A stretch of DNA of 21,295 nt, taken from the NCBI GenBank assembly GCA_001247695.2, contig LGRX02027219.1, positions 1-21,295 on the forward strand, written 5' to 3'. The translations under genes and the position numbers were made by a program. How positions within the stretch are numbered: position 1 is the first letter of the stretch; each line of letters begins with the position of its first letter. Source of the stretch: Cymbomonas tetramitiformis. Taxonomy: Eukaryota > Chlorophyta > Pyramimonadophyceae > Pyramimonadales > Pyramimonadaceae. Below are positions 1 through 9,180 of the stretch, one piece after another. The notes under the pieces were generated by a model. That model worked only from the letters and a program-made list of their open reading frames with translations. It was not told the DNA's origin and did no database searches.

Positions 1-114
1 GGTGATGGCGGTCACGGTGGGTGCCGCATAGGCTGGTGATGGCGGTCACGGTGGCTGCCGCATAGGCTGGTGATGGCGGTCACGGTGGCTGCCGCATAGG
101 CTGGTGATGGCGGT
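1..114. repeat. 34-bp tandem repeat, three copies plus a partial
   Basis: The unit starts GGTGATGGCGGTCACGGTGG and ends GCCGCATAGGCT. It restarts at 1, 35, 69 and 103, and the last copy breaks off after about 12 bases. The copies are identical except for one G/C change at the middle of the first. The array begins at the window edge, so its true length is unknown. The period is not a multiple of three, so it is not a simple coding repeat. Confidence 0.95.
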
Positions 115-323
115 TAGCCGATTGGTCAGGCTATGAATCTGTGGCAGAGGCGGGATCCACGTCTGCGCCGCCTGTCGCAGTGTGTCCGCTGCGTCTGCGC
201 CGCGCCGCTGCCATCGTGAAGTGCCAATTCCGAAGCGGAGGGTGTACGCATGGAGAAGGAGAAAGAGATACTGAGGACGGCGGAGGGGTCGTCTGAGGGG
301 TGTGACGCCGCGCCAGTCTGAAT

Positions 324-1070
324 TTGCGCTGGACCTCAATCAAATCCATCAGGAATCCGTTGACGCATAGGGAGAAATCGGAGCAACACCCGCTGGGACT
401 AATTCGTCGACTTGGTTGGTATGGAGGAGCTGTGCAGGCTGTAGGTGTAGATGGGGAGTTCTTCGACTGCACTTTGCCCTCCCCTCACCCCAAGAGATTT
501 CTGGTGGACTCCGGCTCCACACCGCGCAGCCCGCCCAAGCCAGGCATCGATGACGACGACCATGACGATGACTTTGTGGACGCGCCCACGGCGATGCCCG
601 CGGAGTCCCCCTCGCCGCCCTTGCTTTCTCCAGAGGAGAAAGGAAGGGGGGCACCCACCCCTGGAGGCACCTCGAGCTCTTCTGGCAAACGGGAACCTTG
701 GGCGACCGCCTCCACTCGATACCCAACGGCTCCGGCGAAGCCCCCGGTCCCGGCAAGGAGCAAGACCCCGACGGCGGTCAGCCGAAGGTGACCCCCCCCA
801 TCGTGGATGGAAGCGAGGGCTGTGCAAAAGTGAATCCCCCCCGCGTGCGCCGTCCGGCTTGTGGCCAGCACGGAACCGTCTACCTCAGCGCGTGTCCATG
901 GGGGCCTTGCGCCTGATGCCTAAGAGCCGCTCCGCAAGGGACTCGTGGAGAGGAAGATCGCTGTGGCCACCAAGCGCATGCGCGATGCCGCAGCGAGAGG
1001 GGAGCGGCTAGGGGGGGAGCGGCTAGGGCGGAGGCTTCGAAGCGAATGTACAGTTTGCAGAGACTTGTAA
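324..1070 (+). pseudogene. Possible degraded coding tract, Pro/Asp/Ser-rich, frame-shifted
   Basis: I do not recognise this gene. Three protein-like stretches follow one another in different frames. The first (324-791) carries an Asp-rich block (DDDDHDDDF) followed by Pro/Ser-rich sequence. The second (698-916) is Pro/Gly-rich. The third (about 924-1070, same frame as the first) is basic and helical-looking (GLVERKIAVATKRMRDAAAR) and ends at a TAA. The first stretch includes FLVDSGST at 498-521, which resembles the D-S-G active-site motif of retroviral-type aspartic proteases, but the following Pro-rich sequence does not continue that fold. GC-rich DNA produces long chance frames, so the tract may be non-coding. 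If real, it is broken by at least two frame changes. Confidence 0.25.
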
Positions 1071-1304
1071 CCACATGCAGCGTGTACGTTCCAGAACACG
1101 GCTCCGCGCGCGCCATACAGCAACCCAGCCTCCATGCTCTGCCTCGTAGCCCCAGGGTGCTTCCTTCTCCTGCCACCTTCTCCTGTCGCCACGACTATCC
1201 GAGTGTCGCCCTTCAGCGGACCTGCCCGCGCCTCGTTCAGCGCTTTCCCTTTGGGCAGACTCACCCATCATCAGTGTCGGAATGCTCCGAGCTCCGGTGG
1301 CCGT

Positions 1305-1874
1305 TCACAGGATGACGCTGGTGGCGGTCGTGCATGGGGTGGCGCCTGCAACGCCGATGCGCGCTGCAGTATATTCGACGGCGCCTGATGCAAGCGTTGC
1401 GTTGCCGATGCTGCAAGCTGCCTCAGATTGCGTTGCGTCATCGGGGAGTGACTTATCGGGAAAGTCATCGGGGAGTGACTTATCGGGGACATCAGAGGGG
1501 TGCGTTGTGGATGCCCTGCGCAGCGCTCTGCCCAAGACCGCACGCAGCACCGCTGCGCCATCAGTAGTGCCACGTGGCGCCGCGCCTTCAGATCCGCCGT
1601 CCGCCGCCACGTCGAGATCGGCTTCAGCGCGGAGAACGGGTGGGACGAGCGGCTCCGCGAAGGAGAGCAGCGCGCCGGCGACCGGCCGGGCAGACACCGG
1701 ACGCAGCCGGAGCCCCAGTGCTAGCAGGATTCCCAGGTGGGCATGCTTTGGGTGCTGGTTTAATTTGGCGTGGGCTTCATGGTCACGCCCATGAGCAAAT
1801 GACTGCGCGTGCATCGATGAGCCCGCCGGGCATGCGCCCTGAGAGCCCATCCACTCGGCTTGCCATTTTGACAT
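1305..1874 (-). CDS. Weak candidate ORF, 189 codons, unknown
   Basis: This is an uninterrupted minus-strand frame of 189 codons, Ala/Pro/Ser-rich, with no recognisable domain, membrane segment or Cys/His motif. It spans a 27-bp DNA duplication (1441-1494) that gives a nine-residue repeat built on DKSLPDDFP. A plus-strand frame of 152 codons overlaps its 3' side and looks equally plausible. The local GC content makes stop codons rare on both strands. I list it because it is among the longest frames in this part of the window, but I would not call it a gene without expression or homology. Confidence 0.15.
   Translation of the reverse strand: MSKWQAEWMGSQGACPAGSSMHAQSFAHGRDHEAHAKLNQHPKHAHLGILLALGLRLRPVSARPVAGALLSFAEPLVPPVLRAEADLDVAADGGSEGAAPRGTTDGAAVLRAVLGRALRRASTTHPSDVPDKSLPDDFPDKSLPDDATQSEAACSIGNATLASGAVEYTAARIGVAGATPCTTATSVIL
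1441..1494. repeat. 27-bp direct duplication
   Basis: The unit TCGGGGAGTGACTTATCGGG plus seven bases (AAAGTCA) begins at 1441 and again at 1468. The second copy diverges after TTATCGGGG. It is a local tandem duplication in GC-rich sequence. Confidence 0.85.
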
Positions 1875-2227
1875 TCATGTCTCTCCGCATGTCATGCAGC
1901 ATGCGGTGCTGCGCGTCCTCGAGGCGTGTGCCGAGTTGCGTCCGCACTGCTCAGGGCAATCTGCGCTTTGTTGCTTTTGACACGCGGACAGCGGCAAGGT
2001 CCTGTGCGAAATGTCGCGTGGCACTGATTTGAACGGTTCGTTGGTGACGTTTTCAGTTTCAAGAAGGGGGCTGGCGCGGGCGCGGGCACTGCCACGGGAA
2101 TTCTGACTGCAGCCCAGACAATTGCTGCCTCGAGGTTGCGGGGTAAAGCTGCGCCTGGGTCGCCATCGTCGCAGGCTGCTAGTACTGAGACGGAAAGAAG
2201 AAGGGGAGTCGCAAGTGCCAGTAGCCA

Positions 2228-2248
2228 TAGTAGTAGTAGTAGTAGTAG
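2228..2248. repeat. (TAG)7 microsatellite
   Basis: Seven uninterrupted TAG triplets lie near the point where the GC-rich left block passes into more AT-rich sequence. Confidence 0.95.
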
Positions 2249-2339
2249 ACACAGCAGAGCATTCAAATGAAGTACATTGTGCGGGCTTGGCTCACAAGGT
2301 AGCGCCATCTTAGAGGCCTCTTGAAACAATGATGAACCC

Positions 2340-3352
2340 GATCTCTATCTGGAAAGGAGCACATGATAGAAATGTGACACAATGTGTCCGCCCACGTCCC
2401 TAAGAGCTTCTGTGCATCCGCGTGAAGTCCGCGAAGTCAACGACTTCGGGCTCGACTTTCCTTCTCTCAAGACGAAATTGAGGCAGTGTCGGACCATGTG
2501 CTGCTTTGATCTTAAGTGATTCCTCATTTCCGAGCGCTAGGAAGCTGGAGCCAAAGCGCCCACCCCTCTTAATACGTTGATAGCCTCCTTGCGAAGTTCT
2601 TGAGTGGATTCTCCAGTGAAAGTAGCCCCTCACAGCTGCCCCGCAAATCGGTCCTAAGAAGGTCTTGAGTGGTCCTCGAGTCACATCAGCGCTTCGACGG
2701 CACTCTCATACAAGCAAAGCTTATCTTGAGAGCCTCTTTCGTGATCACAGACTTTGGATGGAAAACAGCTGGATGAAGGTTACAATCTAGACCTGCATGC
2801 CCCAAAACTCGTCAACTTGCCTTCCCCTAAACTTCCAACTGCGTCGAGTGAGGGTTTTGGGGAAGTCGACTTCATCCATGCGAGTGAACATCCATGAGAA
2901 TCGGGTATCGCCCTCGCCTGGGCGGCTTCCGAAGGGGATGGAGGTGTGAATGGAGCTGCGCGTGATATTGCTGATGCTGTTCGATCCTGTTAATGAGATT
3001 GCGCGAGTCCTTGTTTTCAATTGTTATTTATTCAGCGGATGCGTGACTTTCAGTGTCATCCGGCAGCTGGTGCGCATATATATTGCCCTGTGTTTATCTA
3101 ATATTTTTATGCAGTTATGTGAGACGTATGAAAAGGATATGAACAAGGCGTGCGTTGATGCGATGGGGGCAGAACGTACGCGCGATTCGACATGGTGCTG
3201 GTGGGATGACTCTCATAGCGAACACATCCATCCCTGCTGCTGGCCGGGCATGTGACGTGACTGAGGGGGCGTGGCGGGCGGGATAGTAACGATTATCTCA
3301 TGTGTACTGCAGTTAGGTAAATGTGGGTTTAGTCGGGGTAATATGCACATCG
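2340..3352. other. No convincing gene; short protein-like fragments on the minus strand
   Basis: No frame longer than about 100 codons is present. Minus-strand pieces at 2400-2684 and 2787-3020, and a third frame around 2540-2630 (TGESTQELRKEAINVLRGVG), look protein-like. They lie in different frames with stops between them and match nothing I recognise. They could be remnants of an old element disrupted before the retroelement at 3353 arrived, or chance. Confidence 0.4.
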
Positions 3353-3559
3353 TGCCGGAAATGACAGCCTGACTAGTTCGTACGGTCAGGTGTCTATAGT
3401 CATAGTAGTGACTATAGTCATAGTATGACTGGTCACCGCTCAGACTAGTCTGAACACCTGTATATCTGATAAGTGTGTTATCAGATGTTAGGCTTTTCAC
3501 CCGACACGTTCCGAGTCTCACGGATATCACTGCTTTAGCCTGTCAGTGATATTCTGGCA
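3353..3559 (+). mobile_element. Putative 5' LTR of a copia-type retroelement (~207 bp)
   Basis: The 3' boundary is set by the primer-binding site, which starts at 3560 directly after a terminal CA. The 5' boundary is inferred from the imperfect inverted match between TGCCGGAA at 3353 and TTCTGGCA ending at 3559. The segment therefore starts TG and ends CA, as LTRs do. It holds several hairpins: a 9-bp stem at 3394-3417, an outer 7-bp stem pairing 3387-3393 with 3454-3460, a 7-bp stem at 3466-3484, and a 9-bp stem near the 3' end. I found no second copy downstream in the window, so the 5' end and the LTR identity remain inference. Confidence 0.55.
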
Positions 3560-3572
3560 TGGTATCAGAACC
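3560..3572 (+). promoter_or_regulatory. Primer-binding site complementary to initiator tRNA-Met
   Basis: The sequence is TGGTATCAGAACC. The standard Ty1/copia PBS, complementary to the 3' end of initiator tRNA-Met, is TGGTATCAGAGCC, so 12 of 13 bases agree. It abuts the CA end of the proposed LTR and lies about 120 bp upstream of the long reading frame at 3694, the usual order of LTR, PBS, leader and gag. Confidence 0.7.
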
Positions 3573-3693
3573 GTAGTTTTTTTCGTTATTTCTTTCTTGT
3601 AGAGATCGTGTTGGAGTGGGAAGTGGGGCTGCTGCTCTCGCTCGCTTCCATCCTTTCGAGCAGTAGCCCCGAACCGCGTTCGCCGCCCGTATC

Positions 3694-4948
3694 ATGGAAC
3701 GAGCTGTGGACTCTAGTTGGACCTCGCCTGGCGCTATGTCGCAGGCTGAGTATAGGAGTATGTCGGAGAGAGTGGATCATCAGTTTGGGAGGTTAGAGGC
3801 ACTCAACCGTTTGGAGTTGAGGGGCCTGGTTCGTCGCCTGGCTACGTTACGGGAATTTGAGGCTGCACACGTTGTTGTGCTTACTCCGCTTATCGTTGAG
3901 AGCTCCGTTTCTCTTGCCTCTCACCTGGACGAGTCTTCTGCCCCGACCGTTCTATCCCTTGGAGTTGCTCAATCTGACACGCTCGTGGAACTTGGGCACA
4001 ATTATTCATCAGCAGATTTTTGTTCGCAGGGTTCTCAGACTTTTTCGCTGGAATTTGTCTCCGTTGGCTTGCAGACTTCGCCTTTTCACGTTTGCGACGC
4101 CTCGGAATCTGAGCCTGTAGATGATGGTTATTATGACTGCCCCTTGGCGTCCGATGTATTCCTGACCTCTTCCAGCCATAAGCTCGCTCCGCAGCCTCCT
4201 CGTATCGTTCAGAATGCTCATTCGAGCGGTATTGTTAGAGACGCTTTGATGGCGATGTCTTTTATCGAATACGTGGATAAAATTGGCCGGGAATTTTATG
4301 ACGACTCCAATTTTAAGTTCCACCCTAGTTAGGGTCTCTCTGTTCTTATATGTGATGCTTTCCGATATTCGGACTATTCCGCGAGCCTGGTTGAGCAGTC
4401 TGTTCAGACTGACGCCCCCCCCTGAATCAGCTAGTTCGCAGGATTCGCTTGTCGCAGCTTTGCAGAGATTACAGCCTAGGGTCATTTCGACTGAGCGTGT
4501 GATCGAGATTCCTAAGATTGTAGAGGTTCCAAAATATGTGTGTATATATTCTGCGGCTGACCCAGCGTCGCAACAGGGGGTACTTTCCTCTCGAGTTTGC
4601 TCATTCTTTGACGAGGGGACATCGGACTCTCGCGGGGTGTTGACTTTCAACAGTGGAAACTTTTATTCTGATGGAGCCTCCCACTCAAGCGAGGAGAGCG
4701 GCTCAGAAGATGTAGAGGATCCCACCTTTTGTGTGGGGCACGCTGGAGACGTGAACTATTTCAACCTGGCGGACGACGGCGAGTTGTACGGTGCTTGCGA
4801 GTGGCACGTGTACATGCGTCGTGAGCTCCAGGCCATTGAAATGGAGCGATACGTGCTGCAGTGCGCAGACGACGTCATTACCTGGCGGGATGCTACTCTT
4901 GGGTTTCTAGAGTTTTATGCGTCCGTTGTTCGCGGTATCGATGGATGA
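3694..4948 (+). pseudogene. Gag-like retroelement ORF, broken by one stop and one frameshift
   Basis: Translation from the ATG at 3694 gives 212 codons to a TAG at 4330-4332. The same frame stays protein-like beyond that stop until a run of eight C at 4415-4422 followed by TGA. From the C run onward the next frame is open to the TGA at 4946-4948. Together this is about 418 codons with two lesions. The N-terminus is charged and helical (SERVDHQFGRLEALNRLELR); the middle is Ser-rich and acidic. No CCHC zinc knuckle, protease, integrase or reverse transcriptase is visible. Assignment as gag rests mainly on position: it follows an LTR and PBS in the correct order. The C8 lesion is a typical sequencing-error site, so the gene may have one defect rather than two. 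Confidence 0.5.
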
Positions 4949-5810
4949 CGCAGAGTGGGTTGCTTGATTTGTTTGCAGCTACCCCCAGCGGCCTATTACT
5001 TTGTGGTTCAGCTGGTTTTCCTAATTTCAAAATCAATCGGACAGTACTGCCTCTTTATTGCTTTGAGTGGGAGCATCATTCGTGGAAACATGATTTACCT
5101 TTCTTTACGGGCTCCTTCATTCTCGATTGTTAGCCACCTTGTGTGTGCAGTGGCTGTGTGTTATCATTATTGTATCTATTCCGTTCGTTCTTTAGTGTTG
5201 GCCACTTGGCTTGTGTGATCTTCATCGTTGGTGGTTTCTCCGACCTTAGCAGCATTCTCAATCGTGGCTCTCACGTCTGTGGTTGTGCCCTCTCAAATCG
5301 CGCCAGATATTGTATGTGTTTGTGTCTTGGAGTGGTTTGCTATTACTGTTTTTTGCACTGATGCCACCGGCGGGCTAGGGGTGGCCGGGCAGCTATTATA
5401 CAAGCCTTCTGTACGATTCGCTACCGGCAGAATCGGGAAGACGAGAGCCTGGTTATAGTATCTATGTAGTACTCATTTTGACGCCCCACAAAGGGGGTAC
5501 TGGTACTTGTGACCTTAGTTCGAACGACCAGCGCTTTAAATTGGAATATTCGCTTTAAATTGGAAGTTTGTTTTAAAGGTTAGTGATATGATATTTTTTG
5601 CACAAATATGAACTTATTATAGCCCAAAAATAGGGTGGCTATCATTTTGGAAGTTTTTTTCCTCATACGGAGCGGGTTTTGAACGATTCTTATTACGCGC
5701 GGCTCTTAAAACACTCCAAAACGACTTATTTTCTCACTTAGACAGCCGTTTATCGAAGTTGGAACGCGATATATTGCCGACAGCTCACCTTAAACGCCCT
5801 AGCCTATAAG
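4949..5810 (+). other. T-rich region after the gag-like ORF; possible polypurine tract
   Basis: Overlapping short frames (4955-5218, 5143-5361, 5228-5458) are hydrophobic because the strand is rich in T and TGT, and I do not call them genes. ACAAAGGGGGTAC near 5487-5499 has the composition of a polypurine tract and is followed by TGGTACTTGTG, but that sequence does not match the start of the proposed 5' LTR. Around 5533-5566 a 14-base word, GCTTTAAATTGGAA, occurs twice. The segment gives no evidence of pol. Confidence 0.4.
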
Positions 5811-6256
5811 CCCCCACTATTGACCTCCACTGTCACCTAGTATGGGCCCCCCCAACCAGCCAGAGCCCATACGCTCAGCCTTCGGACGACCCTCAGTTCA
5901 GTGAACCACTAGTGGGATTCTCCCAAACACCAACCTCATTCGAACCCCTGGTGTCCCTTCCAGAAGGCTACTCACAGCAGTCCACCCCCTTCCACGTATA
6001 CATTCTACTTTCACCCTCACCTTCCATAACGTCTCTGACCCCCTGTACTCAGCCACCTTGCACCGCCCCAACAGCCTCCCTCGGTTGGTGTGGAATGGTT
6101 CAGCATGGGTTATCTCAGCCGCCAGTGGGACGCCCTCCGGCTTTGCTCCGCCAGTCCGGTTCCCCATCCAGCAGCCCTTCAGTGTGGATCCAACAAACTG
6201 GCACACCGGCAGCAACAGCACCCTGGACCCTAGGCTCACACCATTCAGGTGATTAA
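5811..6256 (+). pseudogene. Protein-like tract, Gln/Pro/Ser-rich, two overlapping frames
   Basis: I do not recognise this protein. One frame is open from just after a TAA at about 5808 to 6256. It starts Pro/Gln/Ser-rich (PTSQSPYAQPSDDPQFSEPL, GYSQQSTPFHVY). From about 5990 a second frame looks better: it contains TFHNVSDPLYSATLHRPN and LVWNGSAWVISAASGTP and ends at the TGA near 6252. This suggests one coding tract with a frame change near 5990. CAG|GTGATT at about 6246 could be a splice donor, so the tract might be an exon. No start codon is convincing. It may belong with the tract at 6546-7139. Confidence 0.35.
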
Positions 6257-6454
6257 TTCAAGGTATGGCTTACGCGAAGGTGATTTGAGACAAAAATACA
6301 TTCTCCTCGCCATATCTCCATCAATCATGCCCATTCAGTGGTACTTCAGAACGCGTGCCACACAGCATCATTGGTCCCTTCCCTCAGGGATGTGACCCCC
6401 TCCTCTTCACTTCCAACAAGCCCATATCGGCGTACAGCGAATGGGCAGTGTTTC

Positions 6455-6547
6455 ACAGCACCGCAACAAGAGCAGCAGTAGCAACAGCAGCATTGGCAGC
6501 ATCGGCAACAGCAGCAGCAACAGCTGAACAGCAACAACAATAGCAGT
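6455..6547 (+). repeat. CAG/CAA-rich low-complexity tract
   Basis: An interrupted run of CAG and CAA triplets encodes poly-Gln in one frame (with one in-frame TAG), poly-Ser/Asn in another and poly-Ala in the third. It directly precedes the protein-like ORF beginning near 6546, so it may be the low-complexity N-terminal part of that protein. Confidence 0.85.
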
Positions 6548-7139
6548 GGCGGCGGCAAGCACTGGGTGGAAGTACGCACGAGAGCTGTGGTCACAGTTCA
6601 TGGAGAGCCCTGACATCCCTACTTCTGGACATCCTCACCTCGCAGCCTCGACCGTGCCTCCTGGAGTCCTAGAAGCAGCACTCAATGTACCGGTGAGTTA
6701 CCACTTCACCGACGGCACGGCAGTGTCAGCAGGATGGACCCCAGTGCCACATCGTTCACACGCAGAAGCACCGTCCCTGACCTCAGAGCCTCCCCCTCAG
6801 GATCCCACCATGGCAGGCTTACCTCAGTTCCCCAAGCCTGAAAAGGCAATCATCCAGGAGGACATCAGGGCTGGGCACTTACTGTATGGCAAGGAGCTAC
6901 CTCTGCAGCTTCATGAACTGCCTGGGGAAACCCCTGTGTAGGATGGCCCAGTGGAGAACAGTGGCCAACGTGAGGCTCGTGGGGCCAGGAGGCGCACCCA
7001 GATGCGTGCTAATAGGAGGCGCAATGCAGAGCGTCGCAGGGAGTCGAGCAGTAGTTCAACAATCACACACCGTACCAAACACAGTCGTACACAATATCGG
7101 GTGTGTGGCGCTAAGCTACTGTACGCCACGCATGATTAA
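6546..7139 (+). pseudogene. Unknown protein with an Arg-rich tail, interrupted by one in-frame TAG
   Basis: The frame is open from within the CAG-rich tract to a TAG at 6939-6941. It then continues in the same frame to a TGA/TAA stop near 7139. The first part is Pro/His/Ser-rich and ends with an amphipathic stretch (PEKAIIQEDIRAGHLLYGKE, then LPLQLHELPG). The part after the TAG is strongly basic: RRRTQMRANRRRNAERRRES followed by poly-Ser. A basic C-terminal tail could bind nucleic acid, which would suit a gag or nucleocapsid-like protein, but this is inference from charge only. The start is unclear because there is no ATG at the head of the frame. CCG|GTGAGT near 6692 resembles a splice donor. 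Confidence 0.35.
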
Positions 7140-7765
7140 ATACAGGTGTTATGATGCTTTTAATGAACGGTTTAGATGGATTAAATTATATTCCTGAATT
7201 TCTCACGACAAATGTATCACGTGATGTATCCAGGTTGTGGATTGTATTGCGCCACATCGACAGACTTCTTGGATATTCGATGTTTTAGACCTCTACAGTA
7301 CTCGCCTATTGATAACTATGGATTACGGATTCGGGAGGAATCTTTTGCTTCAGAGTCCTCGCACTTAGCATATGGTATTCTTTTTGAGCCATTTCAGCCG
7401 ATGTACCTTGATTGATCGGACTGTTAATATTTGTCAAGTATGTAGCCACGTTGGAATGTTCGAAGGGTGAACGTTATCCTAGCTCCCCGATAGAGTTTCT
7501 CGCATCGAAACGATGGAGTTAGGCAAATTCGGTTCTAGCTCCTAAGTTTCCTCATTGACCGTCCGAAAATCTCACATCTGATGGGCAGGCGAGTTTTTGG
7601 TGCAATGTAGGACAACTGACGTGGAGTAGATCAGGCCGAGTTGGCAGAAAATATTCCGGAGCGACACTGCGAAGCGGTGGACAAAGGAATGGGTTTCAAA
7701 ACCGGTTTTGAAAGTGCGGGGGCTTCCGAAACCCATGCATAGGTCCCGAGCTTTGGCCACATTGA
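7140..7765. other. No gene seen
   Basis: AT-rich sequence up to about 7440 passes into mixed sequence. The frames present (for example 67 codons at 7212-7415, plus strand, and 109 codons at 7572-7901, minus strand) show no motif. I see no repeat or RNA gene. Confidence 0.5.
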
Positions 7766-8364
7766 TGTTGGGCAACTTGGGCATTGCCTCTCCCGGGGAC
7801 CAACAGACCTCAGCCGCAGCCTCAGGCTCAGGAGATCTGGTACATGGGGTCTCACACTGGAGGAAATCCACCTGGTGGGGATGGAAACGGGACCACCGCA
7901 AGCCTTGAAAGAGAATCGGCAGCAGAGGAACACCACGTTGGTCGGTTCAGATCCAGGCCCGAGGAAATGTGGGGCTCTCCCATCCCAGTGGGGGGTCGTG
8001 TCTTCTTTGTCACTCTTGACGGAGGGTCGCTGTGGATCGGGCGTTCAGCAAGGCCGCTAGGCGAGGCAGTGGTTACCCTTCTTCCATGGGAGACATGCGT
8101 ACACCAGGCACCCCAGGGGATGACATGCTGTTCAACATCATGAACCAGATAGAAGCTCCTCTAACCACTTATGCTCGCAGAGGAGGCAGGCTGTGTCACG
8201 CTCCAGTACGCATCAGTGACCCTCAACATGAGACATGGGCTTTGAGCGCACCACCTAGCGCGCCACTCCGAGAATGCACCTCGCAGACTCCAAACTGTCC
8301 ATGTAAATGGGCGACGGGAGTACACCCACTCACTGCTCAATTAGGTCCTCACCCAGATCAATAG
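7766..8364 (+). pseudogene. Protein-like tract, Gln/Gly-rich then basic, frame-shifted
   Basis: A frame open from about 7766 to 8143 begins with a PQPQPQAQ run and a Gly-rich stretch (GGNPPGGDGNG). It continues through RFRSRPEEMWGSPIPVGGRV. From about 8032 a second frame (to the TAG at 8362-8364) takes over with DRAFSKAARRGSGYPSSMGD and DDMLFNIMNQIEAPLTTYAR. This suggests one coding tract with a frame change between 8030 and 8140. I recognise no family. Composition resembles the tracts at 5811-6256 and 6546-7139, and the three may be pieces of one decayed gene or element. Confidence 0.3.
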
Positions 8365-8781
8365 GGAATGCAAAAATCCCACGCAGTATATCATATCCCT
8401 GCGAAGTTGTTGATAACCTTATTTCAGTGGTTGTTCCCCAGGAATACAGATGATGACGATGCTGGGGTGACATCAGGAGAGAACCACCCCTAAGGTGGGG
8501 AGAGTTGTGCCAGGGGGCACGATAGACTGGCAATTGCCATATCTTTGGGGGTCCGATTCAGATTATCGGCATATTTGAGGAAATAAGGATAGAGAATCTG
8601 AGATCGTGGATGAAGAATGCAAGGTCGGTAAATAATGCAATCTCTCTGGCAAAATCGTGATTGATAGTAGAATCATTAGATACGATTATGCCACAATCAA
8701 CGGTGTCGATAATATACCGTGACAGATGACGAGAGAGATGACATTTATGATGGCGCAGGTTGGGAAAATACAGGGATTCCT

Positions 8782-8935
8782 TTAATGTGAAAGATAGCCG
8801 ACCCAACATGCAGCCTGTAGCATATAATGGAGAAACACGAGTTCCTCGGGGACTTGGTTACAGATGAATACCATTTTTTGTAACACGGGTTTTATTGAAC
8901 AATCGCGGTTTGTGAGATATATATGTCTCTCTCTC

Positions 8936-8967
<32 letters not shown>

Positions 8968-9177
8968 GATTTGTGTCCGATTATTCTCTAACTTCGTATA
9001 TGCATTCTTATGCTCCGTCATATGAGGTGCCAATGCGATAGCATAAACGTCGTAACCCCCCGTAAGTTCAGTGTGGTTCACATCAAACGAAGTTAAATTG
9101 GCAAACACGGATATCTCTATCGTTTTCAGCAAAACATCGAATGATCCAACCAGTTTATCAACTTCAAAAGCAGTGCA
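8782..9177 (-). CDS. Weak candidate ORF with an Arg/Glu repeat
   Basis: On the minus strand a frame is open from just after a TAA at 9178-9180 down to 8782, about 131 codons. The first half looks protein-like (VDKLVGSFDVLLKTIEISVF, TGGYDVYAIALAPHMTEHKN). The middle is an Arg-Glu/Lys run produced by a CT/GA microsatellite. There is no ATG at the head of the frame, so it would have to be an exon or a fragment. I do not recognise it. Confidence 0.2.
8928..8967. repeat. (CT)n microsatellite
   Basis: A CT dinucleotide tract of about 40 bp with two CTTT interruptions. On the minus strand it reads as alternating Arg/Glu codons inside the weak ORF at 8782-9177. Confidence 0.95.
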
Positions 9178-9180
9178 TTA

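Noticed and set aside
1..114. CRISPR-like 34-bp repeats
   Set aside because: No spacers; a plain minisatellite.
3213..3530. 105-codon minus-strand ORF
   Set aside because: It is antisense to the proposed LTR and its Tyr/Asp/Ser runs come from the LTR's short repeats.
4955..5458. Hydrophobic ORFs as membrane or envelope proteins
   Set aside because: Hydrophobicity follows from T/TGT-rich DNA; three overlapping frames look alike and none has a signal-peptide or topology pattern.
5500..5760. 3' LTR after the purine-rich ACAAAGGGGGTAC
   Set aside because: Sequence after it starts TGG but shares no similarity with 3353-3559.
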